Assembly (NCBI GenBank): GCA_030627005.1 | Contig: DAOUSW010000010.1 | Coordinates: forward strand, 1 to 50,416 | Direction of reading: 5' to 3' | Source of the DNA: MTP4 sp9310u | GTDB taxonomy: Archaea > Halobacteriota > Methanosarcinia > Methanosarcinales > Methanosarcinaceae | DNA length: 50,416 bases | In this document: positions 8,557-16,986 of the stretch, piece by piece | How positions within the stretch are numbered: the stretch's first letter is position 1 | How the letters are laid out: the number at the start of each line of letters is the position of its first letter | Notes under the pieces: generated by a model | Told to the model about the DNA's origin: nothing | The model's database searches: none | What the model saw: only the letters and a program-made list of their open reading frames with translations | Program-made: the position numbers and the translations under genes

Positions 8557-8575
8557 AACCTCATCATAGGAAATT

Positions 8576-8701
8576 ATTGAGGTATCTAATCCACTTTCAC
8601 ACCGTAAATAATCTACCACATTTTGCCCAAACAAACATTTTAAAGTTACGCAACGCCTTTTTAGGTGCCTCAATATACCCAATTTTAAGCAACGTTTTTT
8701 T
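8576..8701 (+). ncRNA. Putative structured small RNA, copy 1 of a duplicated pair
   Basis: Starts about 26 bases after a TATA box and ends in a T7 run (8695-8701). The segment 8576-8589 pairs with 8661-8674 in a 14-bp stem (two G-U pairs) that closes a 71-nt loop. Copy 2 at 9354 keeps the stem with compensatory changes (U-G to C-G, U-G to U-A) and about 90% of the loop. Inside the loop CGTAA and TTACG can pair as an inner helix. No conserved ORF spans it. I do not recognise the family. It could correspond to a Methanosarcina sRNA already seen in transcriptomes. Confidence 0.65.
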
Positions 8702-9320
8702 GGAAGGCAATTCATCACATATAAAGCCACATATTTTTTTTGAAATATAAAAATTGAGTGGGCTATCTATCCCTTTTAAAGCACCACATAAAAATAGCAC
8801 TCCTGCACGAGAAAGGGCATTGAAACCCAGACAGATACAAAATAATAACTAACTCAGAAGAGCTAACTACGCCTATTTTTTTACGCGGAACCCTATCAGG
8901 GCATAAGGCAGACCATAAGGCAAACCATAAAGCAGGGTACAAAAGACCCCGGGGAAAAAACTGCCCCCTGACCTGTGAAACAATTCCAATCCTGAAAACT
9001 GATTCAAGCCCTGTAAAATGGTTTTGGACCCCATATAAAAGGTAAAAGCAAAGAATTTCCGCAGATTTCAGAGTTCCCCGATAAGACCCCGATAAAACCA
9101 GGAAAAAAAACCGAAAGAAGTAACAAAAGGGAGGAGAAAAATAAAAGAAATAAAGACAGATTGGAAACAGAAGGGATGAATAGTGAAAAATGCAGGAAAA
9201 AAGGTGAAATTGTGACATGGAAAGAGTATTAGTGAGAACGAAAAGCAAATAGTGTGAACATGGGAAGAAGAATCAGAAAAAGAGTGAGAATAGTTTTGGA
9301 TGGTTGTGCACAGAACGAAC
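8702..9320. other. Gene-free stretch between the two small RNAs
   Basis: No ORF with supporting features. Largely purine-rich on the plus strand from about 9090 to 9290. Confidence 0.4.
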
Positions 9321-9321
9321 A

Positions 9322-9334
9322 CAAAGTATATATG
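9322..9334 (+). promoter_or_regulatory. TATA box of small RNA copy 2
   Basis: CAAAGTATATATG lies about 26 bases upstream of the predicted RNA start (9354). The upstream GGTTGTGCAC and downstream CATAGGAA blocks are shared with copy 1. Confidence 0.55.
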
Positions 9335-9353
9335 CAACCTTCACATAGGAATT

Positions 9354-9463
9354 ATTGAGGCATCTAATCCACTTTCACACCGTAATTAATCTACCACATC
9401 TAGCCCAAATAGACCTTTTAAAGTTACGCAACGCCTTTTAAGATGCCTCAATATACCCATTTT
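9354..9463 (+). ncRNA. Putative structured small RNA, copy 2
   Basis: Same 99-nt core length as copy 1. The closing stem 9354-9365 / 9441-9452 is 12 bp perfect. The loop blocks CCACTTTCACACCGTAA, AATCTACCACAT and AAAGTTACGCAACGCC are conserved with copy 1. A T5 run at 9459-9463 is the candidate 3' end. Sequence outside promoter plus core diverges strongly, so the conserved unit is the RNA with its promoter. Confidence 0.65.
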
Positions 9464-9700
9464 TATGAAGACGTGATGAGAAGAGGGCTTATCACATATA
9501 AGTATTTATATTTATTTTTGAAAATATAAATAACCGAGAGTACACATGCTCAGCATCAAAGGGAAAAAATTGCCGTCGATGCATACATAATTATAGAAAA
9601 GCCCGAAAATATACAGCCGCCGAAAGGAAAAAGAGAAGAGATAAGTAAAGGGCCGCATAGAAGTTAAAAAGAAGGTAAAGGGGCAAAAAGCTTTTTTTAG
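9464..9700. other. Gene-free stretch before the 10-bp repeat
   Basis: Nothing recognised. Confidence 0.3.
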
Positions 9701-9840
9701 ATTGTTTGGAATTGTTTGGAATTGTTTGGAATTATTCGGAATTCGTTGGAATTATTCGGAATTCGTTGGAATTCGTTGGAATTCGTTGGAATAATACGGA
9801 GTTTTTCGGAATTTTTAGGGATTGTACGGGGTTTTTTGGA
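9701..9840. repeat. 10-bp tandem repeat (GGAATTNNTT family)
   Basis: About 14 imperfect units of the type ATTGTTTGGA / ATTCGTTGGA / ATTATTCGGA. The array lies just downstream of the minus-strand purB stop. Confidence 0.85.
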
Positions 9841-9870
9841 TTTTGATTGGGGAAAGAAAATAAAAAAAGA

Positions 9871-11217
9871 TTAGAGGTCGTAAGCCTCCCGCAGTTTCAC
9901 TGCAAGGGATTCGACCTGTTCTACGGCAGTTCCGATATATTTGTCGGGGTTTACAAGGTTTTCGATATCCCCGGCACTCAGGTATCTTGCGACTTCAGGA
10001 GCTTCCAGAAGCACGTTTTTGAAGTGCTGCCCGGTTTCGTGGGCTTTCATTGCAGAGGCCCGGACGAGTTCATGGGCTTCCTGGCGGCCTACCCCTCGTT
10101 TTGCAAGTTCTATCATGACGGCTTCCCCCATGTTCAGGCCCCGGAGAAGTTCAAGGTTCCGACGGATGTTTTCGGGATAGAAGCGCAAATGTTCGATCAC
10201 ACTGATTCCGAGTTTTATGATATGATCCGTTAACACGCAGGCTTCGGGGAAGACTATCCTTTCACAGGAAGAGTTTGTCAGGTCCCTTTCATCCCAGAGA
10301 GTGTTGTTCAGGAGTTCGGGTTCGACCATAGACCTCACGATCCTTGCAAGCCCGCAGATCTGTTCGGACTTGATGGGGTTTCGCTTATGCGGCATGGTGG
10401 AAGAACCCACCTGCTTTTTCCCGAAGCTTTCTTCTACTTCCGCAATCTCACTGCGCTGGAGAGACCTGATTTCAACGCCGATTTTATCAAGAGTCGTAAC
10501 AGTGTTTGCCATCCACATCACAAACTCGGCATGTCGGTCTCTCTGGATGATCTGGTTGGAAACGTCAACCGAACCAATCCCCAGGTGCTGCATAGAGAGT
10601 TTCTGGACCATAACCCCTGCGGACCCAAACGCAGCCTGGGTCCCGACAGCCCCGGTCATCTGCCCGACAGTGGCTCTCGGAGTCAGCTGAGCCAGGCGCT
10701 CCAGATGCCTTGCGACTTCGGAGGCCCAGATAGCAAAACGGAGCCCGTATGTTGTAGGGACCCCGATCTGGCCGTGAGTCCTCCCGCAGCAAACCGTATG
10801 CTTGTGAGCTTCCGCCTTATCAAGAAGGACCTTGAGTAAGATTTTCAGTTTATCATCCAGGATGTCAATCGCATCTTTTATCTGGAGTGCCGTCGCTGTG
10901 TCCAGAATATCATTTGAGGTGGCCCCGAAATGCACCCACTTTCCTGCGTCGTCCCTGCACTGTTCGGAAATTGCAATGACCACAGCCATCATATCATGGT
11001 GGATCTCAGCCTCTACCTCGTTTACTCGCTCAGCCTTCACCAGACCAATGCTTTCAGAAATAATCTCAGCAGCCTCGGCAGGGATCAGTCCCATGTCAGC
11101 CTCGGCCCGGGCAAGGGCAGCCTCGGTCTGTAAGATCCGGGAAAGCCGGTTTTCCTGACTCCATACGTACTTCATTTCTGCGGTACCGTAACGGTATTCT
11201 ATCGGATGAATCGCCAC
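9871..11217 (-). CDS. purB: Adenylosuccinate lyase
   Basis: 448 residues. It cleaves SAICAR to AICAR and adenylosuccinate to AMP in purine synthesis, releasing fumarate. The fumarase/aspartase superfamily signature SSTMPHKRNP is present near residue 275, as are the active-site histidine region GRTHGQ (about residue 145) and ATSNDILDTA (about residue 88). The start is placed at a GTG giving MAIHPIEYRYGT, because GGTGAT lies four bases upstream. An ATG at 11229 would only add MVIV and lies inside that ribosome binding site. Monocistronic here. Confidence 0.95.
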   Translation of the reverse strand: MAIHPIEYRYGTAEMKYVWSQENRLSRILQTEAALARAEADMGLIPAEAAEIISESIGLVKAERVNEVEAEIHHDMMAVVIAISEQCRDDAGKWVHFGATSNDILDTATALQIKDAIDILDDKLKILLKVLLDKAEAHKHTVCCGRTHGQIGVPTTYGLRFAIWASEVARHLERLAQLTPRATVGQMTGAVGTQAAFGSAGVMVQKLSMQHLGIGSVDVSNQIIQRDRHAEFVMWMANTVTTLDKIGVEIRSLQRSEIAEVEESFGKKQVGSSTMPHKRNPIKSEQICGLARIVRSMVEPELLNNTLWDERDLTNSSCERIVFPEACVLTDHIIKLGISVIEHLRFYPENIRRNLELLRGLNMGEAVMIELAKRGVGRQEAHELVRASAMKAHETGQHFKNVLLEAPEVARYLSAGDIENLVNPDKYIGTAVEQVESLAVKLREAYDL

Positions 11218-11229
11218 AACAATCACCAT

Positions 11230-11680
11230 TTCTGGAATACGGAAGATTTAACCATTTAAATCTAAATTCGACCTTAAGTCATTTCAATATTGACTTAATC
11301 AATTTTAACTTCAATTTAATCCAGATATTAATTCAATTTAGGGTTCAATCAGGATTTTAATTCAATACAGGGTTCAATCCGGATTTCAATTAAATCCAGA
11401 ATTTAACTTGCATCGTCTATAATCCATCATTAAGAGCATAAGAGCAGGGGGGAATAAACAACATAACTAATAAATAAACTTTAAGTCGCGGAAGGAAAAA
11501 CCGGAGAGAAAGAAAAGGGAAGGAAAGGGAGAAGGGAAGAAAGAAAAGGAAAAGGAGAAAGAAGGGGTACTGCCCCTGAAGACAGCGGAATTTTTTAATG
11601 AAAAACATTATATGCCTTAACATCCATTAAGCGGGCTATATACCGTACTTAGAATGAAAAAATAATAGCAGGTGACAAAA
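11230..11680. other. Divergent intergenic region between purB and rpl40e
   Basis: It contains AT-rich purB upstream DNA with repeated TTCAATTTAA/GGGTTCAATC-like blocks (11280-11405), a purine-rich run (11490-11570), and a TATA-like GCTATATACC near 11635-11645 about 40 bases before rpl40e. Confidence 0.45.
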
Positions 11681-11830
11681 ATGGCTAGATTCCCAGAAGC
11701 AGAAGAAAGGTTACTAAACAAAAAGATCTGCATGAAATGCAATGCCAGAAACGCAGTAAGGGCGACCCGCTGCAGGAAATGTGGCTACGAAGGCCTTCGC
11801 GTAAAATCCAAGGAATCCAAGGGAGCATGA
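11681..11830 (+). CDS. rpl40e: Large ribosomal subunit protein L40e
   Basis: 49 residues, the usual archaeal length. The zinc-ribbon cysteines are CMKCNARN and CRKCGY. The protein is highly basic and starts MARFPEAEERLLNKK, matching archaeal L40e. The ATG is preceded by GGTGAC five bases away. GGGP synthase follows within seven bases, so the two form an operon. Confidence 0.95.
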   Translation: MARFPEAEERLLNKKICMKCNARNAVRATRCRKCGYEGLRVKSKESKGA

Positions 11831-11836
11831 TCCTTT

Positions 11837-12580
11837 TTGCAGGTGGAAGCACACCTCCAGAAAGTTATTGATAAAGACGGAAAAGTTCATCTTACCCTTA
11901 TTGACCCGGCGTCCCAGACACCGGAAAAGGCAGCAGCTATCGCCCTTGCCGCAGTGGAAGGGGGAAGCGATGCCATCATGATCGGAGGCTCTACGGGAGC
12001 TTCCGGGACCCTCCTGGATGAAACCGTCATAAAGATTAAGGAAAAGGTAGATGTACCTACCATCCTTTTCCCGGGCAGTTCAGCCGGGCTTAGTAGCTAT
12101 GCTGATGCCGTATTTTTCATGAGCCTGTTGAACTCCAGGGATGCCAGTTATATCATCACTAACCAGGTGCTCGGAGCTCCTCTTGTGTACAGGAGTGGAA
12201 TCGAGCCAATTTCCATGGCTTACCTCGTGGTCGAACCGGGGGGAACCGTGGGCTGGGTAGGGGACGCAAAACTGATCCCCAGGCAGAAACCGGAAATTGC
12301 CGTTGCTTACGCCCTTACAGGCAAATACCTTGGCATGCACTATACCTACCTTGAAGCAGGATCAGGAGCTCACACGCCCGTCAACCCGAAAATGATAGGA
12401 GCTGTCAAGAAAGTACTCGGAGACAGCAAGCTGATCGTGGGAGGCGGAATCCGGGACGGGGAAACCGCAAAACTCTGCGCCGCCGCAGGTGCGGACATGA
12501 TCGTTACGGGTACGATTGTCGAGGAAGTAGAAGACGTTGCGGCAAAGGTGGCCGAAATCGTAGCTGCCATTAAGGGATGA
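11837..12580 (+). CDS. Geranylgeranylglyceryl phosphate synthase (GGGPS)
   Basis: 247 residues. A TIM-barrel prenyltransferase that forms the first ether bond of archaeal lipids from sn-glycerol-1-phosphate and geranylgeranyl diphosphate. Family motifs are visible: HLTLIDPA near residue 18, GGSTG near 49, the LEAGSGAHTPV region near 171-181, and VGGGIRDGE near 202-210 for phosphate binding. The start is a TTG (MQVEAHLQK), consistent with the family. A GTG six bases further in is the alternative. It lies directly after rpl40e, probably co-transcribed. Confidence 0.94.
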   Translation: MQVEAHLQKVIDKDGKVHLTLIDPASQTPEKAAAIALAAVEGGSDAIMIGGSTGASGTLLDETVIKIKEKVDVPTILFPGSSAGLSSYADAVFFMSLLNSRDASYIITNQVLGAPLVYRSGIEPISMAYLVVEPGGTVGWVGDAKLIPRQKPEIAVAYALTGKYLGMHYTYLEAGSGAHTPVNPKMIGAVKKVLGDSKLIVGGGIRDGETAKLCAAAGADMIVTGTIVEEVEDVAAKVAEIVAAIKG

Positions 12581-13333
12581 GGACCTGGAAGGTTTTCCTG
12601 AAACAGAAAGGTTAGCTACCGGGAAACGGCTCACCTCCATTTTTTAAAAATCACATTGGAAGCATTTTCATATACTTTTTTTGGGCAGTTTTTCAAAGAG
12701 TGAAAACGCCAAAACTCCTGGAAAACAGGAGGATTCGGAGCATACAACCTATATTCGCCAGGTAGACATAAAAAGTTAAACATTTTTCATGATGCCTTTT
12801 TTGAATTAACGACTTTTAAGTTAAAACTTTTGATAATGTTTACATATACTTGAAATCTCGGTTCATATATAGGTAAGAACACGTATATGGGACCTACACA
12901 CACGGGATGTTCTTTCAAAATTATGGAAAAAACGCCATCTTGAAAAGCTATTTAGAAAAAATACAAGCCACCAGCCGAATGTGGGATACAATAGGCATCC
13001 AGTTATATAGCAGGCCTCCACTTATATAACAGGCATCCGAGTATACAGCAGGCGATTATAATAAATAGTTTTAAAGGTAATATTGCATTCTTATTTTAGT
13101 ATATCAGCAAAAATCATATCCGGACAGGTCCGGGTTTTAGAAGACACCCTGACAGACGCTGATAACACTATCGAATATCACAGGATATTATAGTCCTAAC
13201 AGTAAAAAGTAACACTTCCTAAATAAGCGAGATGCATTTAATTGGTGTTTAAAAGTGTGATTAATTCGTGAGTTTACCATAATCATCGAACATCACCCAG
13301 ATAGACCCAGAAAACATTCAAAAGGTGAATAAC
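12581..13333. other. Long gene-free stretch upstream of atwA
   Basis: About 750 bases, AT-rich, without a supported ORF. It contains several TATA-like strings and a short repeated motif ATATAACAGGC/TATACAGCAGGC (about 13001-13050). A long atwA leader or an unrecognised RNA could lie here. Confidence 0.4.
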
Positions 13334-15058
13334 ATGCTCAAAATCTCCAATCTGGTAAAGGATTATGAGGTCAATTCCGAAACCATTAGGGTGCTGGACA
13401 ATATCGACCTGACGGTACAGGACGGGGAAATCCTCGGGATTACAGGTCGAAGCGGGAGCGGAAAATCAACGCTTCTGAGAATCATCAGAGGGGTCGAGCC
13501 CTTCCAGGAAGGCAGTGTGGAAGTGGATGGGGAAACAGTGACCCCTGATTCGGGGAAGGAAGGGGAAAGGATCCTGAAGAGGGCAACAGCAATTCATCTC
13601 CAGCGGAACTTCGGACTCTGGAACGGCCCCGCAATTGAGAATGTGATAAGGAAACTTTACTACCTGAAAGTTGGCCATGAAGCGCTCCCGGCCACGGATG
13701 CCCCTGAATACGAGGACCTCTATGCAGAAGCGATGGAGTACATTAAACTCGTGGGGCTTGAACAAAAAGCCCTCCATTCCACCAACCTCTTAAGCGGGGG
13801 AGAAAAACAGAGAGTCGTCATGGCCAGGCAGCTTGCCGCAAAGCCCCGGGTCCTCCTCCTGGACGAACCCGTAACAATGACCGGGCCGGACACAAAACAG
13901 GAAATCCTCGACGTAATAAAGAGCCTTAGGGAGAAGCTCGACATTGCAATTATCGTGGTCTCCCACCTTCCGGAAATCCATGCCTACCTTGCCGACAGGC
14001 TGATCTTCCTGGAAAACGGGAAGATTGCAGCAGACGGAGAGCCCACCACCGTGCTCAAAAACTTCCGGAAAGATATGAAGCCCAGGGAAGAACCTGCGAC
14101 CCTTACATCCCGGGAAACCTGCATCCGGGCAAAGGATATCTCCAAACGCTATTCTCTGATCCGGATGGGAGAAGTCCTGAACATCAAAGACTTTTCCCTT
14201 GAAGTCAACAGAGGAGAAATCTTAGCCTTTGTAGGTCCTTCTGGAGCCGGGAAGACAACCCTCATAAAGATCATGGAAGGGCTGGTCAAACCAAAGAGCG
14301 GGACAGTTGAGTACAGCTGCAACGGGGAATGGGTTGACGTTATCAATTACACCAAGAAGCGCATAGAACTCCGCAGGGTAATGAGCATCATGAACCAGGA
14401 GTTTTCAATGTCCCCCCACTCCACGGTAAGGGAGCAGATCCGCTTCAGGCTCAGTATGAAAAGGATAGGAGCTATCGAGTATGCCAGGAAAAAGGCCCAG
14501 GATATCGGGATATCGGACGAGACCCTGGACAATATATACAGGCTGCCCGATATGTCGACGGAAGAAAGAGACACATTCTTTAGAGAAATGAACCTCCCGG
14601 AAACGATTTACTCCGAGCTTTTCCCCTATGTCCCTGTAAAGGATGTGGACACATACGCAAAACCGGTCTTTGAAGCCCTGAACCTGCCAATGGAAGTCCT
14701 GGGCAAGACCCCCTACCAGATCAGCGGAGGAGAACACGTAAGGGCTTTCATCGCTCTCAGCCTTGCGACCTCCCCCGAATACCTGCTTCTCGACGAGCCC
14801 TTCGGGGACCTTGACCCTGTAACCCTGAGGGACGTCACCAACTCCCTGAAAAAGATCAATGAAGTTTTCGGGACCACAATAGTCCTTGTGAGCCACCACA
14901 TGGACTTCGTCCGGGAAGTCGCCCACAGGGCCGTGCTGATAGAAAACGGGGCACTGGTAATGGACGGGAAACCTGCGGAAGTCTGCCAGGAGCTTATAAA
15001 CAGGAGCAATGCCCCCTACATGGTGCATAACCTGGGAGATCTTGTTGAAGGCAAATAA
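13334..15058 (+). CDS. atwA: Methyl-coenzyme M reductase system component A2 (twin-ABC ATPase)
   Basis: 574 residues. It has two ABC nucleotide-binding domains and no membrane part. AtwA is the ATP-binding factor needed for reductive activation of the nickel F430 site of methyl-CoM reductase. Domain 1: Walker A GRSGSGKST near residue 38, signature LSGGEKQR near 157, Walker B VLLLDEP near 175. Domain 2: GPSGAGKTT near 303, signature ISGGEHVRA near 464, LLLDEP near 482. An insertion between Walker A and signature in each half is typical of this subfamily. The ATG is preferred because GGTGA lies six bases upstream. The in-frame GTG at 13325 falls inside that site. A hairpin-plus-T terminator follows. 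Confidence 0.9.
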   Translation: MLKISNLVKDYEVNSETIRVLDNIDLTVQDGEILGITGRSGSGKSTLLRIIRGVEPFQEGSVEVDGETVTPDSGKEGERILKRATAIHLQRNFGLWNGPAIENVIRKLYYLKVGHEALPATDAPEYEDLYAEAMEYIKLVGLEQKALHSTNLLSGGEKQRVVMARQLAAKPRVLLLDEPVTMTGPDTKQEILDVIKSLREKLDIAIIVVSHLPEIHAYLADRLIFLENGKIAADGEPTTVLKNFRKDMKPREEPATLTSRETCIRAKDISKRYSLIRMGEVLNIKDFSLEVNRGEILAFVGPSGAGKTTLIKIMEGLVKPKSGTVEYSCNGEWVDVINYTKKRIELRRVMSIMNQEFSMSPHSTVREQIRFRLSMKRIGAIEYARKKAQDIGISDETLDNIYRLPDMSTEERDTFFREMNLPETIYSELFPYVPVKDVDTYAKPVFEALNLPMEVLGKTPYQISGGEHVRAFIALSLATSPEYLLLDEPFGDLDPVTLRDVTNSLKKINEVFGTTIVLVSHHMDFVREVAHRAVLIENGALVMDGKPAEVCQELINRSNAPYMVHNLGDLVEGK

Positions 15059-15069
15059 AAAGAGAAATG

Positions 15070-15102
15070 AAAGGTTTTGCCTCCCGCAAAAACCTTTTTC
15101 TT
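15070..15102 (+). terminator. Hairpin terminator after atwA
   Basis: AAAGGTTTTGC pairs with GCAAAAACCTTT around a CTCCC loop, followed by T-rich sequence. Confidence 0.65.
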
Positions 15103-15201
15103 CTTCTAAAACATGGGATGTATATAAAGCAGATAATATATTTTAAAACCTTCTTATTTTTTCAGGTCTTTTGTTTTTCCCCGGACCTTTTTAAGCCCCA
15201 C

Positions 15202-15924
15202 TTAACCATTTCTCTCAATCATACGGTCCATTTCTTCGTTCCCGAATTTTATGTAAAGATAATCAGGGACAATTGGTTTTTCAAGTTTTTCCCGCAATTC
15301 GTCGGAAATTTTCTGATTCTCCACAATAGACCGGCCCGCGTCGCGCAGGAGTTTTTTGTACTTTGAGACGAGGGGTTTTACGAGGAGGTTTTTGACTTTC
15401 AGGACTTCCCCCTCCCCTCTGTAGATTTCCCCAATTACTTCAGTGTGGAGAGTCCTCGCAAACCTCCTGAAAAAGAGGCTCACGACCTGGAAATTGGCAA
15501 GTCCGGGAAGCCCGGAGTTTGAAAGCACAACGATTTTGGGATACTTTTCAAAGCGTTTGCCGTGCCTGTACCCCCCCTCTCCATCTTCCACGAAGTGGGG
15601 CAAAAGGATAGGAAGCAGCCTATCGATGAAAGTTTTCATGAGTGCCGGGATATTATCAAAGTAGACCGGAAATGCGAACACCACAACGTCCGATGCCATA
15701 AAGCTCGGGATAAGGCCCTCCATGTCATCATGGAGCGTGCATTTCCCGGAAGTTTTGAGCCAGCAGTCAAAGTCCCCCTTGCAGTACCGGATTTTTTTTT
15801 CGGCAAGGATGACGTTTTCGACCTCTGCCCCTGCCTCCCCTGCCCCTTTCAAAAATTCCTCCACCATAAGGAGGGTATTGCCTTCCCCCCCTTTATGGCT
15901 CCCGCTGAATACCGTAATTTTCAT
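15202..15924 (-). CDS. Flavodoxin-like NAD(P)H-dependent FMN reductase / iron-sulfur flavoprotein-type protein
   Basis: 240 residues. The N-terminus MKITVFSGSHKGGEGNT is the phosphate-binding loop of the NADPH-dependent FMN reductase fold, followed by a cysteine-containing segment (YCKGDFDCW...GKC, about residues 43-57) like that in Isf-type flavoproteins, and AFPVYFDNIPALMK near 83-96. It probably binds FMN and takes part in electron transfer or redox stress defence. The C-terminal 80 residues are longer than in minimal family members. Start: the ATG behind GAGGGG. A TTG 30 bases upstream was rejected. A flavin-reductase-like gene lies 248 bases upstream on the same strand. Confidence 0.8.
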   Translation of the reverse strand: MKITVFSGSHKGGEGNTLLMVEEFLKGAGEAGAEVENVILAEKKIRYCKGDFDCWLKTSGKCTLHDDMEGLIPSFMASDVVVFAFPVYFDNIPALMKTFIDRLLPILLPHFVEDGEGGYRHGKRFEKYPKIVVLSNSGLPGLANFQVVSLFFRRFARTLHTEVIGEIYRGEGEVLKVKNLLVKPLVSKYKKLLRDAGRSIVENQKISDELREKLEKPIVPDYLYIKFGNEEMDRMIERNG

Positions 15925-16172
15925 GTGATCAATCCCCTCTTCTCCCCCAGGCAAACGGAACTATGTAAACGGAAATTGCCTGACAAAACTGTAACTGAAT
16001 ATTGTGTACCTTAAACGAATCTACATTAAACGAATCTACCTTAAGCAGTCAAAAATCCGTTTTTAGCCAATATTTATCTGAAGAGAGGAATCCTGAACTC
16101 AGAAATACTTTTGTCCTTACCTTTGGGTCCCGTTATTTTCCTATAGCTATCTTCGCTATAGTTATCTTCCAG

Positions 16173-16775
16173 CTACTCGTCTTTTCTTACAGTATTCCCG
16201 TTTTCGCTGAAGTTCTTTCCTATGGACCAGGCTTTGCCCAGGTGGCTGCCTATTCCCCAGTAGTTGTTGTCATACATCGAAAACACGATGGGTTCAATCT
16301 TTTCAATGTCAGGAACCCCATTGCAGAGGTAACATTCCTCGGCATAGCTTTCCACGACCTCTCCGATGAAAACCTCGTTTGTCCCCCCGAAGTCCAGGGT
16401 ATCCACAAGTTTGCACTCCAGGTTTACGGGACACTCCAGGATCATGGGAGCGTTTTCCAGTTTCCCGTAGAAGGTTTCGAAAAGCCTGGACTTATCCGCT
16501 TTTTTCCCGGAAACAATTCCGCAGTAATCCGTAACTTCCACCATGTGCCTGGAAGGGATGTTCACACTAAAACAGTGGTTTTCCTTAATCCCCTCGTTTG
16601 TATAGTGCATCTTTCCCAGGGTAACCGCAATCATGGGGGGGATTGCCTGCACGACCCCACAAAAAGCGATGGTCAGGTAATTAGGCTTTCCTTTTACGTT
16701 TGCGCCCACCAGGGTTGTTGGCATCGGGTACAGGAAATTCCTGGCTCCGAGATTCTTTTTCTCCATGCAGTTCAT
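16173..16775 (-). CDS. Flavin reductase-like / flavoredoxin family protein
   Basis: About 200 residues. It resembles the DIM6/NTAB FMN-binding split-barrel family (flavoredoxin): NFLYPMPTTLVGANVKGKPNYLTIAF near the N-terminus and HCFSVNIPSRHMVEVTDYCG in the middle. Expected to bind FMN and reduce flavins or transfer electrons. The start is placed at the ATG giving MNCMEKKNLGARN, because GGAGG lies four bases upstream. Earlier ATGs at 16793 and 16790 lie before that site. It may work with the downstream flavodoxin-like protein. Confidence 0.8.
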   Translation of the reverse strand: MNCMEKKNLGARNFLYPMPTTLVGANVKGKPNYLTIAFCGVVQAIPPMIAVTLGKMHYTNEGIKENHCFSVNIPSRHMVEVTDYCGIVSGKKADKSRLFETFYGKLENAPMILECPVNLECKLVDTLDFGGTNEVFIGEVVESYAEECYLCNGVPDIEKIEPIVFSMYDNNYWGIGSHLGKAWSIGKNFSENGNTVRKDE

Positions 16776-16986
16776 CAGTCCTCCCTCCATCATTATGCAA
16801 ACTGAAATATTTAGATTGAAATCCGAGTCTGAATTGGATTGAAATCAAAGTATGAAGAGTTGTGATTTCGTGAAAGCTAACAAGATGAAATTTCACTATA
16901 TTCAATATGCCCACCGAGATCTAATTAGTATTCCGGTTTTGTGTAATATATAGTGTAAGATATAATAAAGGGTGATATAAAATCCA

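Noticed and set aside
8763..9337. Minus-strand ORFs rich in F, S and C opposite the small-RNA region
   Set aside because: They are antisense readings of purine-rich DNA, without start signals or conservation between the two RNA copies.
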